NCBI GenBank assembly: GCA_000482145.1
Contig: AUXH01000053.1
Location: 1-53,408, forward strand
Direction: 5' to 3'
Length of the DNA: 53,408 bases
Origin: Strigomonas culicis
Taxonomy: Eukaryota > Euglenozoa > Kinetoplastea > Trypanosomatida > Trypanosomatidae
The notes below the pieces were generated by a model. The model made no database searches. It was not told where the DNA came from and saw only the letters and a program-made list of their open reading frames with translations. Below are positions 15,225-24,330 of this stretch, piece after piece (the first letter of the stretch is position 1; every line of letters begins with the position of its first letter). Both the position numbers and the translations under genes were made by a program.

Positions 15225-17777
15225 TCACTCGACCAACGAAGGAAGATCGTCGTCGTCGTCGTCGTCGTCCAGGTCCTCGCTGGCCGCGCCTCTTTCCAGA
15301 TGGGGGAGAGGACCGCTGCTGTGCGCGCGGATGCGATGGCCAATCACAGTGGCCTCCCCCGCCTCGTTGGGAGGGTGCGCATGGGCTATCCCTTCCCGCG
15401 TCTGTGCCCCGGTGCTCGCCGCGGTGGACGTGATTTCGTTTCTTCGTTGCCATCGATCCGCCGCGGCGGGGGCAAGCGGCAGCGAGGGTGGTGGCGCCGC
15501 GACGGCGGCCCGGCTCCGCTGCAGCAGGTCCAGCTGGAACCGCTCAATCTGCTGTGCCGACCGCGCACGCGAGAGACCCGACGTCTGGAAGAAAAGCGGT
15601 GCATAGGTGTGCTCTCGCCCTCCCCACAGGTGAGGCGCTGGGTTGCCGGCTGCCGGCACGGCCACCACCGCCGGTCCGCCGCTCTTACCCATCCCCAGCC
15701 CACGGCCGCTCTCGGTATGCGTTTCTGAGTTTTCCTCTTCGTCTTCCAGTTGCTGCTGCTGCTGCTGCTGGGAGTGGCGCTGAAGCAGCAGGGACAGCAT
15801 TGCCTTCTCCTTCACGGGGGGCTCTACCGCTTCCCCACGCTGGAGCAGCTGGCTCCAGCCGAAGAGAGAGATGCACTCCACAAAGTGCAGCACCGCACGG
15901 TGGACATAGGAGAGGGACTTGTCGATGTTCGTGTTGTTCAGAATGACAAGTGAATCGTAGCTGCCGGTGCTGCCGGTCCCGCCCACTGTGCCGACGAGGC
16001 CGCCGTACCCGCCGCTGCGCAGCTTCGCGACGGCGGGACGCGGTGACTGCGGTCCGCTGTCGTCACGCTGCGGCAGCGATGGCGCGGGGCGCTGCTCGCC
16101 CGCCAGCGCGAACGGATAGGCCTCCATGGTGGATCGAGCGGCCGTTGCCTCCGCGAGCAGCTCGCCCTGGATCTGCCGGATGAAGCGGAAGGCGCGGACG
16201 TACTTATTCTGCTGCGGCTGCAGGGACAGCACCATGTCCCGCGCCCGCACGCAGAAGCGCTCGCGGTGCCGCTCCTCCTTCTTGATGCGCGCGAGTACGT
16301 TGATGCACACGATCTGCTGCCGCATGAGCGCGCGCTGCTTCGCGCGGAGGTAGGTCGGGAGGAGGTGGACGCCCTCCACCAGAAGCGTGCGCCGCTTGTT
16401 GCCGCCGCACGCAGGAACGCCACCGCTGCCGTCCCCAGGCGCGTCGGAGGCGAAGTAGCCGTCGATGAACTTATCCAGACTCGCGAGCACACAGTAGCAT
16501 TGCTTCTTGTAGGCTGCGATGACCTCTGCGGACGACGGCTCACGCTCTTCCGCAAAGAGCGTCCCATTGGCGACCGGGGGCGACGATGCCTTCGGGTCTG
16601 CCCCGGCTGCCCATCGCGCCTTATAGGCCTCATAGGTGGAATAGAAAAGCTCTGGACACGCGAACGGTGCGCGTGGTGTGTCTGCGTCATGCGCAGCACC
16701 GCCTTCCGCACCCTCGCGTGCGTAGAGGCGGACGACTTGGCGAATGGTGTCGGTGGACAACACGTCATCGACGTCCAGCTGCGCGGCGAGGAGGGAGGAC
16801 AGGGTGCTCTTGCCGGTGCCACTCGTGCCGGCGAGAAAAATGACGAGACCCGCAATCGCGTTCGGGGCCGGACTTGGGTTTGCTGTTGCGGTCGGCGCGG
16901 CGGTGGCCGGGGCGCGACCCACGAGCCGCGAGGCCGCGGCGAAGCGCACAAACGGGTAGCGGGTGACCATCTGCCCCCGCAGCTCCGCCGTCAGGAGGCG
17001 AATCACCAGCTCCTGGAAGTAGTGGGCCTGGATGAGGAAAAAATGCTCCGCCCTGGGCGGGTGGGGGCGCCCACCGCCGCCCAGCAGCTCCCCCGCGCCG
17101 CCTGGGTGGCCGGCGCCGCCACCGTCGTGTACCAGCGCCTTCGAGGTCGACGAGGCGCTCAGCTGCGCGACAAGAAGCTCCTCCACGGACACCGTTGCCG
17201 TCGTATCGTCGCAGTCGGTGAGGGAGGGGCTGGAGGAGAGAAGCGCCTCCTCGGGAAAGAAAAACAAAGCGGCATCCTTTTCGGTTGGCATGTGGATACG
17301 CCGGACGGCAACGACAGGGATGGTGCTGCCACCTTCCCCACGGCCCCGGCCGCGGCGCGGGCCGCGTTCTCCTTCCAGCTCCTCCTCCTCCCCACGGTCA
17401 GGCCGCCCGTCGCCCAGCGCGGTGGGTGGCGGGTAGCATTGAAGGAACAGATCGACAAAAAAGTTCTGCACCGCGCTGCTGCAACGATGTGTCTTGACAC
17501 CGCAGAAGAGCAGGATCTTCTTCAAGTGGTACGTGCTCAACCAAAAGGAGCCCTCCTTCGATTTGCCGGGATCGTTGCCGCGTGCACCGCCCGCATGGGG
17601 TGCGGCCGTGACGTACATGTATTGCATACGGTCCGCCAGCGCCGACCAGAGCAGGCGATTGCCATCGTCCACCTCACTAGGATCGCTCTCGCACTTTTTG
17701 GACGGCTGCGTCAGTTTGGTTCGGATAGTAAAAGAAGGAGGAGAGAAACCTTCATCGACATTTGCGGGTGCTGACAT
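15225..17777 (-). CDS. P-loop kinase of the 2-phosphoglycerate kinase / LPA1 family
   Basis: An 850-residue protein with a split kinase core. The Walker A motif GTSGTGKST is at about 315-323, followed by the STDTIRQVVRLYARE segment (about 340-355), as in archaeal 2-phosphoglycerate kinase and plant LPA1 (low phytic acid 1). The block VEGVHLLPTYLR (about 466-477) and the downstream ERHRERFCVRARDM and NKYVRAFRFIRQIQ segments (about 500-540) match the same family. NNTNIDKSLSYVHRAVL (about 610-630) is the last conserved block. The N-terminal 300 residues include a WLSTYHLKKILLFCGV segment found in LPA1-like proteins. The last 200 residues are low complexity (poly-Gln, acidic, ending in a poly-Asp run). 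The physiological substrate is not established; plant members affect inositol-phosphate levels. ATG 17777 is the first ATG. Confidence 0.8.
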   Translation of the reverse strand: MSAPANVDEGFSPPSFTIRTKLTQPSKKCESDPSEVDDGNRLLWSALADRMQYMYVTAAPHAGGARGNDPGKSKEGSFWLSTYHLKKILLFCGVKTHRCSSAVQNFFVDLFLQCYPPPTALGDGRPDRGEEEELEGERGPRRGRGRGEGGSTIPVVAVRRIHMPTEKDAALFFFPEEALLSSSPSLTDCDDTTATVSVEELLVAQLSASSTSKALVHDGGGAGHPGGAGELLGGGGRPHPPRAEHFFLIQAHYFQELVIRLLTAELRGQMVTRYPFVRFAAASRLVGRAPATAAPTATANPSPAPNAIAGLVIFLAGTSGTGKSTLSSLLAAQLDVDDVLSTDTIRQVVRLYAREGAEGGAAHDADTPRAPFACPELFYSTYEAYKARWAAGADPKASSPPVANGTLFAEEREPSSAEVIAAYKKQCYCVLASLDKFIDGYFASDAPGDGSGGVPACGGNKRRTLLVEGVHLLPTYLRAKQRALMRQQIVCINVLARIKKEERHRERFCVRARDMVLSLQPQQNKYVRAFRFIRQIQGELLAEATAARSTMEAYPFALAGEQRPAPSLPQRDDSGPQSPRPAVAKLRSGGYGGLVGTVGGTGSTGSYDSLVILNNTNIDKSLSYVHRAVLHFVECISLFGWSQLLQRGEAVEPPVKEKAMLSLLLQRHSQQQQQQQLEDEEENSETHTESGRGLGMGKSGGPAVVAVPAAGNPAPHLWGGREHTYAPLFFQTSGLSRARSAQQIERFQLDLLQRSRAAVAAPPPSLPLAPAAADRWQRRNEITSTAASTGAQTREGIAHAHPPNEAGEATVIGHRIRAHSSGPLPHLERGAASEDLDDDDDDDDLPSLVE

Positions 17778-18144
17778 TGCTCTCTTTTATTATTTCTGAC
17801 CTGTGATCCTCGTTCTTATTGGTCTACCAATCTTTTTTGTAAATATACAAACCGAACAAGATAGATGCTATCACAGGCAGCTTTGGTGAGTAAATAAAGA
17901 ACGGAGCAAAGAAGATGGAGAAGGAAGAGATGGCAGACAAAGTCACACACAAGCAGAAGAAGGTACAGCGTTTTGAGAGACAATTGCAATTGATGTACAT
18001 TTCTTGTGGATGCGGAAGACTGTACGGTGCCACGAAACCACACAACACTTTACTAATGGGGTAACTTTTTTTTTTTTTTTATGAGGTCGTACTCACGACC
18101 TTGTGAAAGTGAGATCTAGAAGCCACGTAGGTCATCACCATCGC
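17778..18144. other. Intergenic spacer
   Basis: No gene is seen. The - strand is pyrimidine-rich at about 17905-17965, a likely splice tract for the kinase gene. A T run at 18067-18080 on the + strand lies in the 3' flank of the DHHC gene. Confidence 0.55.
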
Positions 18145-19719
18145 TTAAACGTACTTGGATACCGCGTCCAACTGCTCCTTTTCTACAATCCTGTAAGGGA
18201 AGAAAACTTCCAACATGTTTTGCTTCACCCCCCGGTCATACAGACCTTTGAGATCAGCGAGCACCATCTTGCGCACCTCCTTGCGGTACTTCTTGTTCTT
18301 CTTCCCGCCCTCCTCGAAGCCCTTCGCCGTCATCGGCAGCGGGGGCTCTTGCAGCTTCAGCAGCGCCTTGGGCTTCCGTGCGGCCACCTCGTCCAGCCGC
18401 TCGCGGACCTTCTTCGCCTCACGATAGACGAGATCGAGCGACGGCAGGTCCGAGACGAACCGCGCAGCGTCCTCCATCTTGATGGTCTCGTTCATGGTGA
18501 GGTTCTTCACCACAAAGCTCATCTGGTAGATCCAGAAGCAGTACAGCACGATGCCGATGAGCGTGGTGAAGAAGATGAGACAGGCGGGACACATGAGGTA
18601 GGAGATGATGATAGACATGTAGTCGAAAACGCTCAGCGGGTAGCTTGTGCCGCCGCGCTTCAGGGTCCAGCCCCAGGCCCCTGCATCCACCATGAACTGC
18701 TTGATGGCGCGGTACGAGTCATAGGTAGACCATGTGCACGAGATGGCGTGGCAGAACAGAAAGGAAACGAAGTAGCGATGGTTGCCCTCCGCCACATCAT
18801 TGTTGATCCACGGGCAGTGGTGGTCGTAGCGCCGGACGCAGCGGTCGCAGATGCGGCAGTGGCGACTGCGCGCGGGCCGCGGCACCATGCAGGTCGTGCA
18901 CACCGGGCCGAACCCGACCTTGAGATGTGAGATGGGGGAGACGTAGTCCAGCTCCTCCCGCGAGCACGCATCCTTCAGCGTGCCATCGTCCATCAGCGCG
19001 GAGACGACGCCGTCCACAACGTAGCGGCGGTTCACCACATATTCCAACTCGGGCGTGAGCGTGAAGGCGTTTTTGTCGTGGTGGTGATCGTCGTGGCCGG
19101 CGTCCTTCGCTGCCGCCCTCTTCGCGGTGGGGCTGGCGCCACGGTGCGGCTGCTTGCCGCCCGGCCGCCTGCTGGCGGGCGCTGCCTTGGCGCGGCTGGA
19201 GCCTTCCTCGCGCGGGGCCGCCGCAAAGTGGCCCTTCTGCGACTCCATGTTGTGGCGGGCGGTGACGTAGCCGGGGTCCACGTAGCACGAGAGGAACCAG
19301 AGCAACTCTGAGAGAAGGACGAGCCCCCATGAGAGCGCCTTTGACCACAATGGTGCGCGCAGCATAGGCAGCGACCAGAACAGATAGAAGTACTCCGCCG
19401 TCCACACAACAGCGATGTAGAAAACAATCATCAAGACATTTCGTTCCCGAAGGATGCTGTTCGAACAGCGCCTCCACGCGGCGCGGCCGCGTTTCTGATT
19501 GCAGCAGCAGAACAGACTGCAGCAGGCGCCGCCGAGGAGAGGCGGCAGCGCCGTCAGAAAGTGGTAGAGCTTGCCAATATAGCCATCCTTGTGGTAGCGC
19601 GTGGGCCCCATGATGATGATGTACATAAAACATCCAATACCACCGATGATGGTTAATATAGTGCCAAATATGAGGACAAAGACATTACCATTTCCAGTGA
19701 GGAACGCGAATATGCTCAT
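18145..19719 (-). CDS. DHHC-type protein S-palmitoyltransferase
   Basis: A 524-residue integral membrane enzyme that attaches palmitate to cysteines of target proteins. The Cys-rich domain is complete at about 272-325: CTTCMVPRPARSRHC, CDRCVRRYDHHCPW with the catalytic DHHC at about 297-300, then NDVAEGNHRYF. Membrane segments are visible at about 12-36, 94-119, 126-148, 313-333 and 365-400. The DPG motif (YVDPGYV) follows the third segment, and an NLTMNET element stands where the family's TTxE motif is expected. A Lys/His-rich loop separates DPG from the DHHC domain. The C-terminal tail is basic and helical. Organelle location cannot be read from the sequence. ATG 19719 opens directly into the first membrane segment. 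Confidence 0.93.
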   Translation of the reverse strand: MSIFAFLTGNGNVFVLIFGTILTIIGGIGCFMYIIIMGPTRYHKDGYIGKLYHFLTALPPLLGGACCSLFCCCNQKRGRAAWRRCSNSILRERNVLMIVFYIAVVWTAEYFYLFWSLPMLRAPLWSKALSWGLVLLSELLWFLSCYVDPGYVTARHNMESQKGHFAAAPREEGSSRAKAAPASRRPGGKQPHRGASPTAKRAAAKDAGHDDHHHDKNAFTLTPELEYVVNRRYVVDGVVSALMDDGTLKDACSREELDYVSPISHLKVGFGPVCTTCMVPRPARSRHCRICDRCVRRYDHHCPWINNDVAEGNHRYFVSFLFCHAISCTWSTYDSYRAIKQFMVDAGAWGWTLKRGGTSYPLSVFDYMSIIISYLMCPACLIFFTTLIGIVLYCFWIYQMSFVVKNLTMNETIKMEDAARFVSDLPSLDLVYREAKKVRERLDEVAARKPKALLKLQEPPLPMTAKGFEEGGKKNKKYRKEVRKMVLADLKGLYDRGVKQNMLEVFFPYRIVEKEQLDAVSKYV

Positions 19720-20280
19720 CGCGTTTTTTTTTTGTATATAGTATTTAATATGTATATAAATGACTGCACTAATAATAATAAGAAAACTATTCAGTATTCG
19801 TTTCTATATGCACAGAGAGAGAGAGAGAGAGAGAGAGATATAGAAACCTTTTTTCCTTTCCTTTTATGCAGAGCGAGAGAAGAAAAGAATAGAAAGAACC
19901 CATTCACAAGCATACATAATGAAACTACTCCCAACTAGAAGAATACTATCTTCCCTCTTCCACTTTTTTTTCGTCTATTTTGTAAAGAAGAATATGTTTA
20001 TCAGAAGGTTGGAACAATATCACCAAATATATAACTCGATATAAAGAGACAAAGTGTATTAGCAATGAATCGAAAAGTAAAACAGATTCTTTGTTTCTCC
20101 ATTCTTCAGAGAGACAGAATCTTAGAGAGCAATAATAGCAACCACCACCACCAAAAAGCAAAAAGCGGAAGAAAACAACAAAAAAACTCCCTGTGCTACG
20201 CAGCTCTGTTGATACGAAGCAAAGCGGGAAGACACACACTCGTTTATCAGGCATCAAAGAGACAGCTGTTCCATTTGCGA
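19720..20280. other. Intergenic spacer with a (GA)n / (TC)n tract
   Basis: No gene is seen. The (GA)n run at about 19814-19838 reads as (TC)n on the - strand and is the probable pyrimidine tract for the DHHC gene. The right part (A-rich on the + strand) is the 3'UTR of the RhoGEF-like gene. Confidence 0.6.
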
Positions 20281-23200
20281 TCATGTCCCAGGTCCACGCT
20301 CCTTCTCTGTATTGCGGATTTCGCCGAGAGCGAAGCTGTCCTCGATCGGAGACGCCTCCTCCTCCGCCTCCCCGTCGGTGTCCAGCACGAGCGTATCCAC
20401 CTCATCGGAGTAGTGATTGCTGTTGCGGGTATGGTCGAGTGGGTCGGCCTCCTCCGCACGCCCTGGGTCGTCCGCCGTGGGGGAGAGCAGCAGTCCCGCC
20501 CCCGTCCGTGCCCCCGCCGACAGCGGCTGCGGCAAGCGGCCCGCGATGGGCGTGCGGCGCGCGGGCGCGTCATCGTCGTTCGCCTCGTCCTCGTTCGACT
20601 CCTCGCCCCCGGGGTCGACGCGCGCCTCCTTCCCGCCCCTGGCGCTATCGCTCGGCGTGCGCACGTGTACGTGGACCAGTCGACTCGCGGAGATGGGCGT
20701 GGCGGCGACGAGGATGTTCTGGGAGCCCTGTGGCCGGCGGAAGGCCGTCACCGTGGCGGCTGGGCATTCCTCCTCCTCGTCATCCTCCGCCGCGGCCTCG
20801 CGCTGCTGCGGCGGCGCCGTGGGGTCGATCGGCGGGTCGTCGTCCGCGTCGTCCTCCGGTTCGTCCTCGTCACTCGAGAAGGTTATCTTCAGGCGCTCGA
20901 TGACGTTGCGGCGGCTCGCGCGCTGCGTCGCCATGAAGTCGACGAGCAGCGGGTCGTCCACGCACTGCGTGCGCGCTCCCACCTCCTCGACCATGTCGCC
21001 CGCGGTGATCGGGGAGCCGCTGCTGCCGCTGCTGCCGCCGCCGCGGCTGAAGTCGCTGCGCAGCGCGACGAAGTCGTCCTCGTCGATGCGCACCTGCGAG
21101 TCCTCCAGTGCGTCGTCCGCGCCGCCGGCGACGCGCGGCGTCACCTGCAGGCGGTTGGCGGAGGTCTTGTCGGCCACGTCGGAGCTGCCCTGCCGGCTGC
21201 TGTGCGGCGTCGCACGAGCGCTGTTGAAGCGCTCAGAGACGAGGCGGTGCACGGGCGTCCCGACGTGCCGGCTGGACAGGCTCGCGTTGTCCACCTTGGA
21301 GGAGCCCGCCGCCGTCTCCCACGAGGCGACAGTCGGGCGGCGGGGGTACGACGGCAGCATCGGCGACTCGCCGGCCGCCGCCGCGGCGGACCCCGGCGTC
21401 GTGCTCGCGGCCACGCGCTCCACCGACACCTCTGAGCTCTGCAGCCGCCGCATGCTCGACTGCCGCCCCCACGGCGTCACATCGTACTCCAGCTGCCGGT
21501 GCGGGGCGAGGCTGCGGCCCGCGGCGAGCGCGAAGCTGCCGTTGGTCGACAGCGGCGCCATGGCGGTGGCGGACGGCTGCTGCTCCACGTGCGGCGCGGC
21601 GAGCGGCGGCCGCGAGGGCGTGGCGGCCGGCTCGCGCGCGGCGGGCGGGCGCTGGGCGTCGACGAGGCGCTGCCACTCCTGGTCGTGCTGCCGCTGGCGC
21701 GCGAGCCGCGCGCGGTGCGGCAGCGTCGGCGCCGTAGAGCGCAGCTGCCGCAGCAGCGCGTCCAGACCGCCGCCAGCCGCTCCACTTGCTGCGGTCGCCT
21801 TGCGCGGGGCGTGGCGCTTGCCACCGCCCGGCGGCGGCGAGGGCCGGCGCGCCTCGACGTTGGCGTGGTTCGTCACCTGGTAGAGGAAGCGGCGGGCGGG
21901 GCCGCGGGGCGCGCCGGCGCTGGCCGCCCGCGCGCGGCCGCACTGCTTCACCGCGTAGCGGATCGCGTCGATCCACTGCCGCTTCTGCTCCGGCGAGCTG
22001 GTGAAGAAGATAAAGCGCTGCGTCTGGCCCGTGATGACCTCGAAGCAGTCGCGGATGTCGGAGGACGGGAGATCGGCCACGCTGACGACGCGGACCGTGT
22101 CCAGCGGCATGAAGCCGCGGGGCCGCAGCCGCCCGGTGCTCAGCTCCTCCGCGTAGCAGAGCGCGTCGGAGAACAAGAAGAGCAGCCGTGTGTGCTTCCC
22201 GCGGCGGAACCGCTTATCGACGCGACCGTAGTGCACCAGCACGCGGTCGTCGCAGGGCGCGAGGCGGTACTTGTTCCACGCCGCCAGGCTCTCCTCCGCG
22301 GAGGCGTTGCCCATCGTGATGCTGGAGCTGTCCTCCATCAGCCCCAGGATGCTCGCCACGTCGTGCTGCGCGAGGTCCTCTATCACGACGACGGTCGCGT
22401 CGCCGAGCCGCTGCACGGCGGGCGTGAGAAAGTCCTGGTACAGCGCCAGGCGGTCCGCCGGGACGAGCACGCCGGAGCTGAGCAGGCAGCGCGCCACGTG
22501 CGTCAGACGCCGCAGGTCCGCGAGCGGCGTCGCCATGAGCATCAGAAAGGTGAAGAAGCCGCTCCAGTCGGAGGGCATCGCGGGCAGCTGCGCGGCCGCG
22601 CGCTGCGCGGCGGTGTTGCCAGCCTTGCTGCTCGGCGCGTGCGGCCGCTTGCCGCCGCGGTCGGGCGTGTGCGGCTTGCGCAGCTCCGGCATCTCGGTCA
22701 GGTTCACGCGCACGTCCACGGGGATGCCCTGCTCCCCGAAGGAGCGGAACAGGAAGTTGAGAAAGGGGCCGAACTGCAGCAGCACGGCGCGGTCCGTGGG
22801 CGTCAGCTGCGCCAGGGCGACGGCGGGGCTGGCGGCCCCCCGCCCCGGCGCCGCGACCGCGCCGACGCTCCACCGCCAGAGCCGCGCGAGCTCCAGCGCG
22901 CGCGGGGCGATGCTGCGCGCGTAGTGGTTCGTGTACATCATGTACTCCACTGTGTAGCGCTGCATCTCCGGCGACTGGAAGAAGCCCAGCACCGTGTGCC
23001 GCACCTCCGTGTACGCATCCGTCAGGACGTGCGAGGAGATGCTGGGCGTAAGGTGGGTGTCGGACGCGGACAGGACATCACTCTGGAGGGAATGCGCGAT
23101 TGCTGGCGCCGACTTGGCGGCGGCGGCGGAGCGCTCCTCCGCGCCCTCTTCGCGCTGCAGCTGGTCGAGCAGCGCGGTCAGCCGCCGCAGCGCCGCCTTC

Positions 23201-23832
23201 AGCGCCTGGATCACCGCCGCATGCGCCGCGTGCAGTGTCGATGTGTTCGCAAACAGCTCCCAGTAGTGGCCCCATGTGAGAATCGGCGGCGGGAGCGCCG
23301 CCGGAGGCGTGGCGGCGGCGGCTCCCCTGCCGCCCTTCGCCGCCGCGGGGGCGTGCTTGCCCTTCGTCCTGTTCGCGCCGACGCCCGCGCCGGTGCCGCC
23401 CGCCGCGTGCTGCAGGACGACGGGCTGCACCGGCAGTAGCCGCCGCGCCCCGGCGGCATCCGCGGATGTCGCCGAGATACTGTTGAACGTGTTGCTACAA
23501 CTGCTCTCGAGCGCGGCGGCACCACCGCCGTCGCCGGTCGTGTTGCTGTCCGTTGGGGACATGGCGGCGGTGCCATCGTTGTTTTTCGCGGCCAAGTAGT
23601 CGGCGATGATGCTCCTGCCCACGTCCATCTCCTCCGCGGTCGCGCATGGAAAGGGCAGGAACGTGCCGCGCTTTGTGCTCTGGGCGCCGCAGTTGTCAAT
23701 GATGGGGTTGTGGATGTTCTCCACAACGTAGGAGAACTGCGCAAACACCTCAATCTCATCATCGAGGAGGCGCTGCAGGACACGGATGCACACGTCGGTG
23801 GCCGCGAGCGGGGAAGAAAACAAGTGACTCAT
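20281..23832 (-). CDS. DH/PH-domain RhoGEF-like protein
   Basis: A 1183-residue protein resembling Dbl-family guanine-nucleotide exchange factors, which activate Rho GTPases. The N-terminal helix (TDVCIRVLQRLLDDEIEVFAQFSYVVENI split over about 12-42) has the look of DH helix 1, and the segment around 185-450 carries further long helices broken by Ala/Gly/Pro-rich inserts. The PH domain is clearer, at about 530-632: RRGKHTRLLFLFSDALCYAEE, then FMPLDTVRVVSV, DCFEVITG, RFIFFTSSPEQKRQWIDAI with the invariant C-terminal Trp. Residues 640-1183 are disordered, Ser/Arg/Pro-rich, with acidic stretches near the end. The frame runs to GTG 23835; the next codon, ATG 23832, is used. The DH call is weaker than the PH call. 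Confidence 0.72.
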   Translation of the reverse strand: MSHLFSSPLAATDVCIRVLQRLLDDEIEVFAQFSYVVENIHNPIIDNCGAQSTKRGTFLPFPCATAEEMDVGRSIIADYLAAKNNDGTAAMSPTDSNTTGDGGGAAALESSCSNTFNSISATSADAAGARRLLPVQPVVLQHAAGGTGAGVGANRTKGKHAPAAAKGGRGAAAATPPAALPPPILTWGHYWELFANTSTLHAAHAAVIQALKAALRRLTALLDQLQREEGAEERSAAAAKSAPAIAHSLQSDVLSASDTHLTPSISSHVLTDAYTEVRHTVLGFFQSPEMQRYTVEYMMYTNHYARSIAPRALELARLWRWSVGAVAAPGRGAASPAVALAQLTPTDRAVLLQFGPFLNFLFRSFGEQGIPVDVRVNLTEMPELRKPHTPDRGGKRPHAPSSKAGNTAAQRAAAQLPAMPSDWSGFFTFLMLMATPLADLRRLTHVARCLLSSGVLVPADRLALYQDFLTPAVQRLGDATVVVIEDLAQHDVASILGLMEDSSSITMGNASAEESLAAWNKYRLAPCDDRVLVHYGRVDKRFRRGKHTRLLFLFSDALCYAEELSTGRLRPRGFMPLDTVRVVSVADLPSSDIRDCFEVITGQTQRFIFFTSSPEQKRQWIDAIRYAVKQCGRARAASAGAPRGPARRFLYQVTNHANVEARRPSPPPGGGKRHAPRKATAASGAAGGGLDALLRQLRSTAPTLPHRARLARQRQHDQEWQRLVDAQRPPAAREPAATPSRPPLAAPHVEQQPSATAMAPLSTNGSFALAAGRSLAPHRQLEYDVTPWGRQSSMRRLQSSEVSVERVAASTTPGSAAAAAGESPMLPSYPRRPTVASWETAAGSSKVDNASLSSRHVGTPVHRLVSERFNSARATPHSSRQGSSDVADKTSANRLQVTPRVAGGADDALEDSQVRIDEDDFVALRSDFSRGGGSSGSSGSPITAGDMVEEVGARTQCVDDPLLVDFMATQRASRRNVIERLKITFSSDEDEPEDDADDDPPIDPTAPPQQREAAAEDDEEEECPAATVTAFRRPQGSQNILVAATPISASRLVHVHVRTPSDSARGGKEARVDPGGEESNEDEANDDDAPARRTPIAGRLPQPLSAGARTGAGLLLSPTADDPGRAEEADPLDHTRNSNHYSDEVDTLVLDTDGEAEEEASPIEDSFALGEIRNTEKERGPGT

Positions 23833-24330
23833 CACTCCGAGAACTGCGTGTGCCGCCTAAGAGATGCTATGCTACTCCTGGTAAAAGGAAGTAAGCGTTA
23901 ATATTATGTGTATATGAATGGTAGCGAATGACGATACCGAGAAAAGGGAAAGAAGAATAACCCTAAAATGTGAAAAATAATAGTGCGTAGAGCAAAATGG
24001 AAGCTTCTATTTTTTCCCCTTTTTTTTGTTTGTTTACGGATCCCTCTACTACTACAATTATTCATGAAATCAGATGAAAACAAGTGTGGAAGGAGAGAAG
24101 TGTCATTGTGAAAAAGAACGCACTTCCAAGAGCAGTGTGGCCCGAGTATTATTAACATGAGGGTTCCATTTCATGCATTATTCATTTTCTGTCTTTCTTT
24201 TTTTCGTTCTTTACGTATACAATACAAAACAAACAGTGGTATTCAGAACGATACAATGGTGCTGCCAAGATGGAGAGGGTGCAAACAAGCCAGCAGCAAC
24301 CAAAAGAAGAAGAAGAAGACCCATGCATAC
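23833..24330. other. Intergenic spacer
   Basis: No gene is seen in these 498 nt. AT-rich; on the - strand T/C-rich stretches (about 23935-23955) precede the RhoGEF-like gene, and the rest is probable 3'UTR of the next upstream gene. Confidence 0.55.

Noticed and set aside
21499..23439. 646-codon open frame on the + strand across the RhoGEF-like gene
   Set aside because: Shadow frame rich in Arg/Ala; the - strand has the PH domain.
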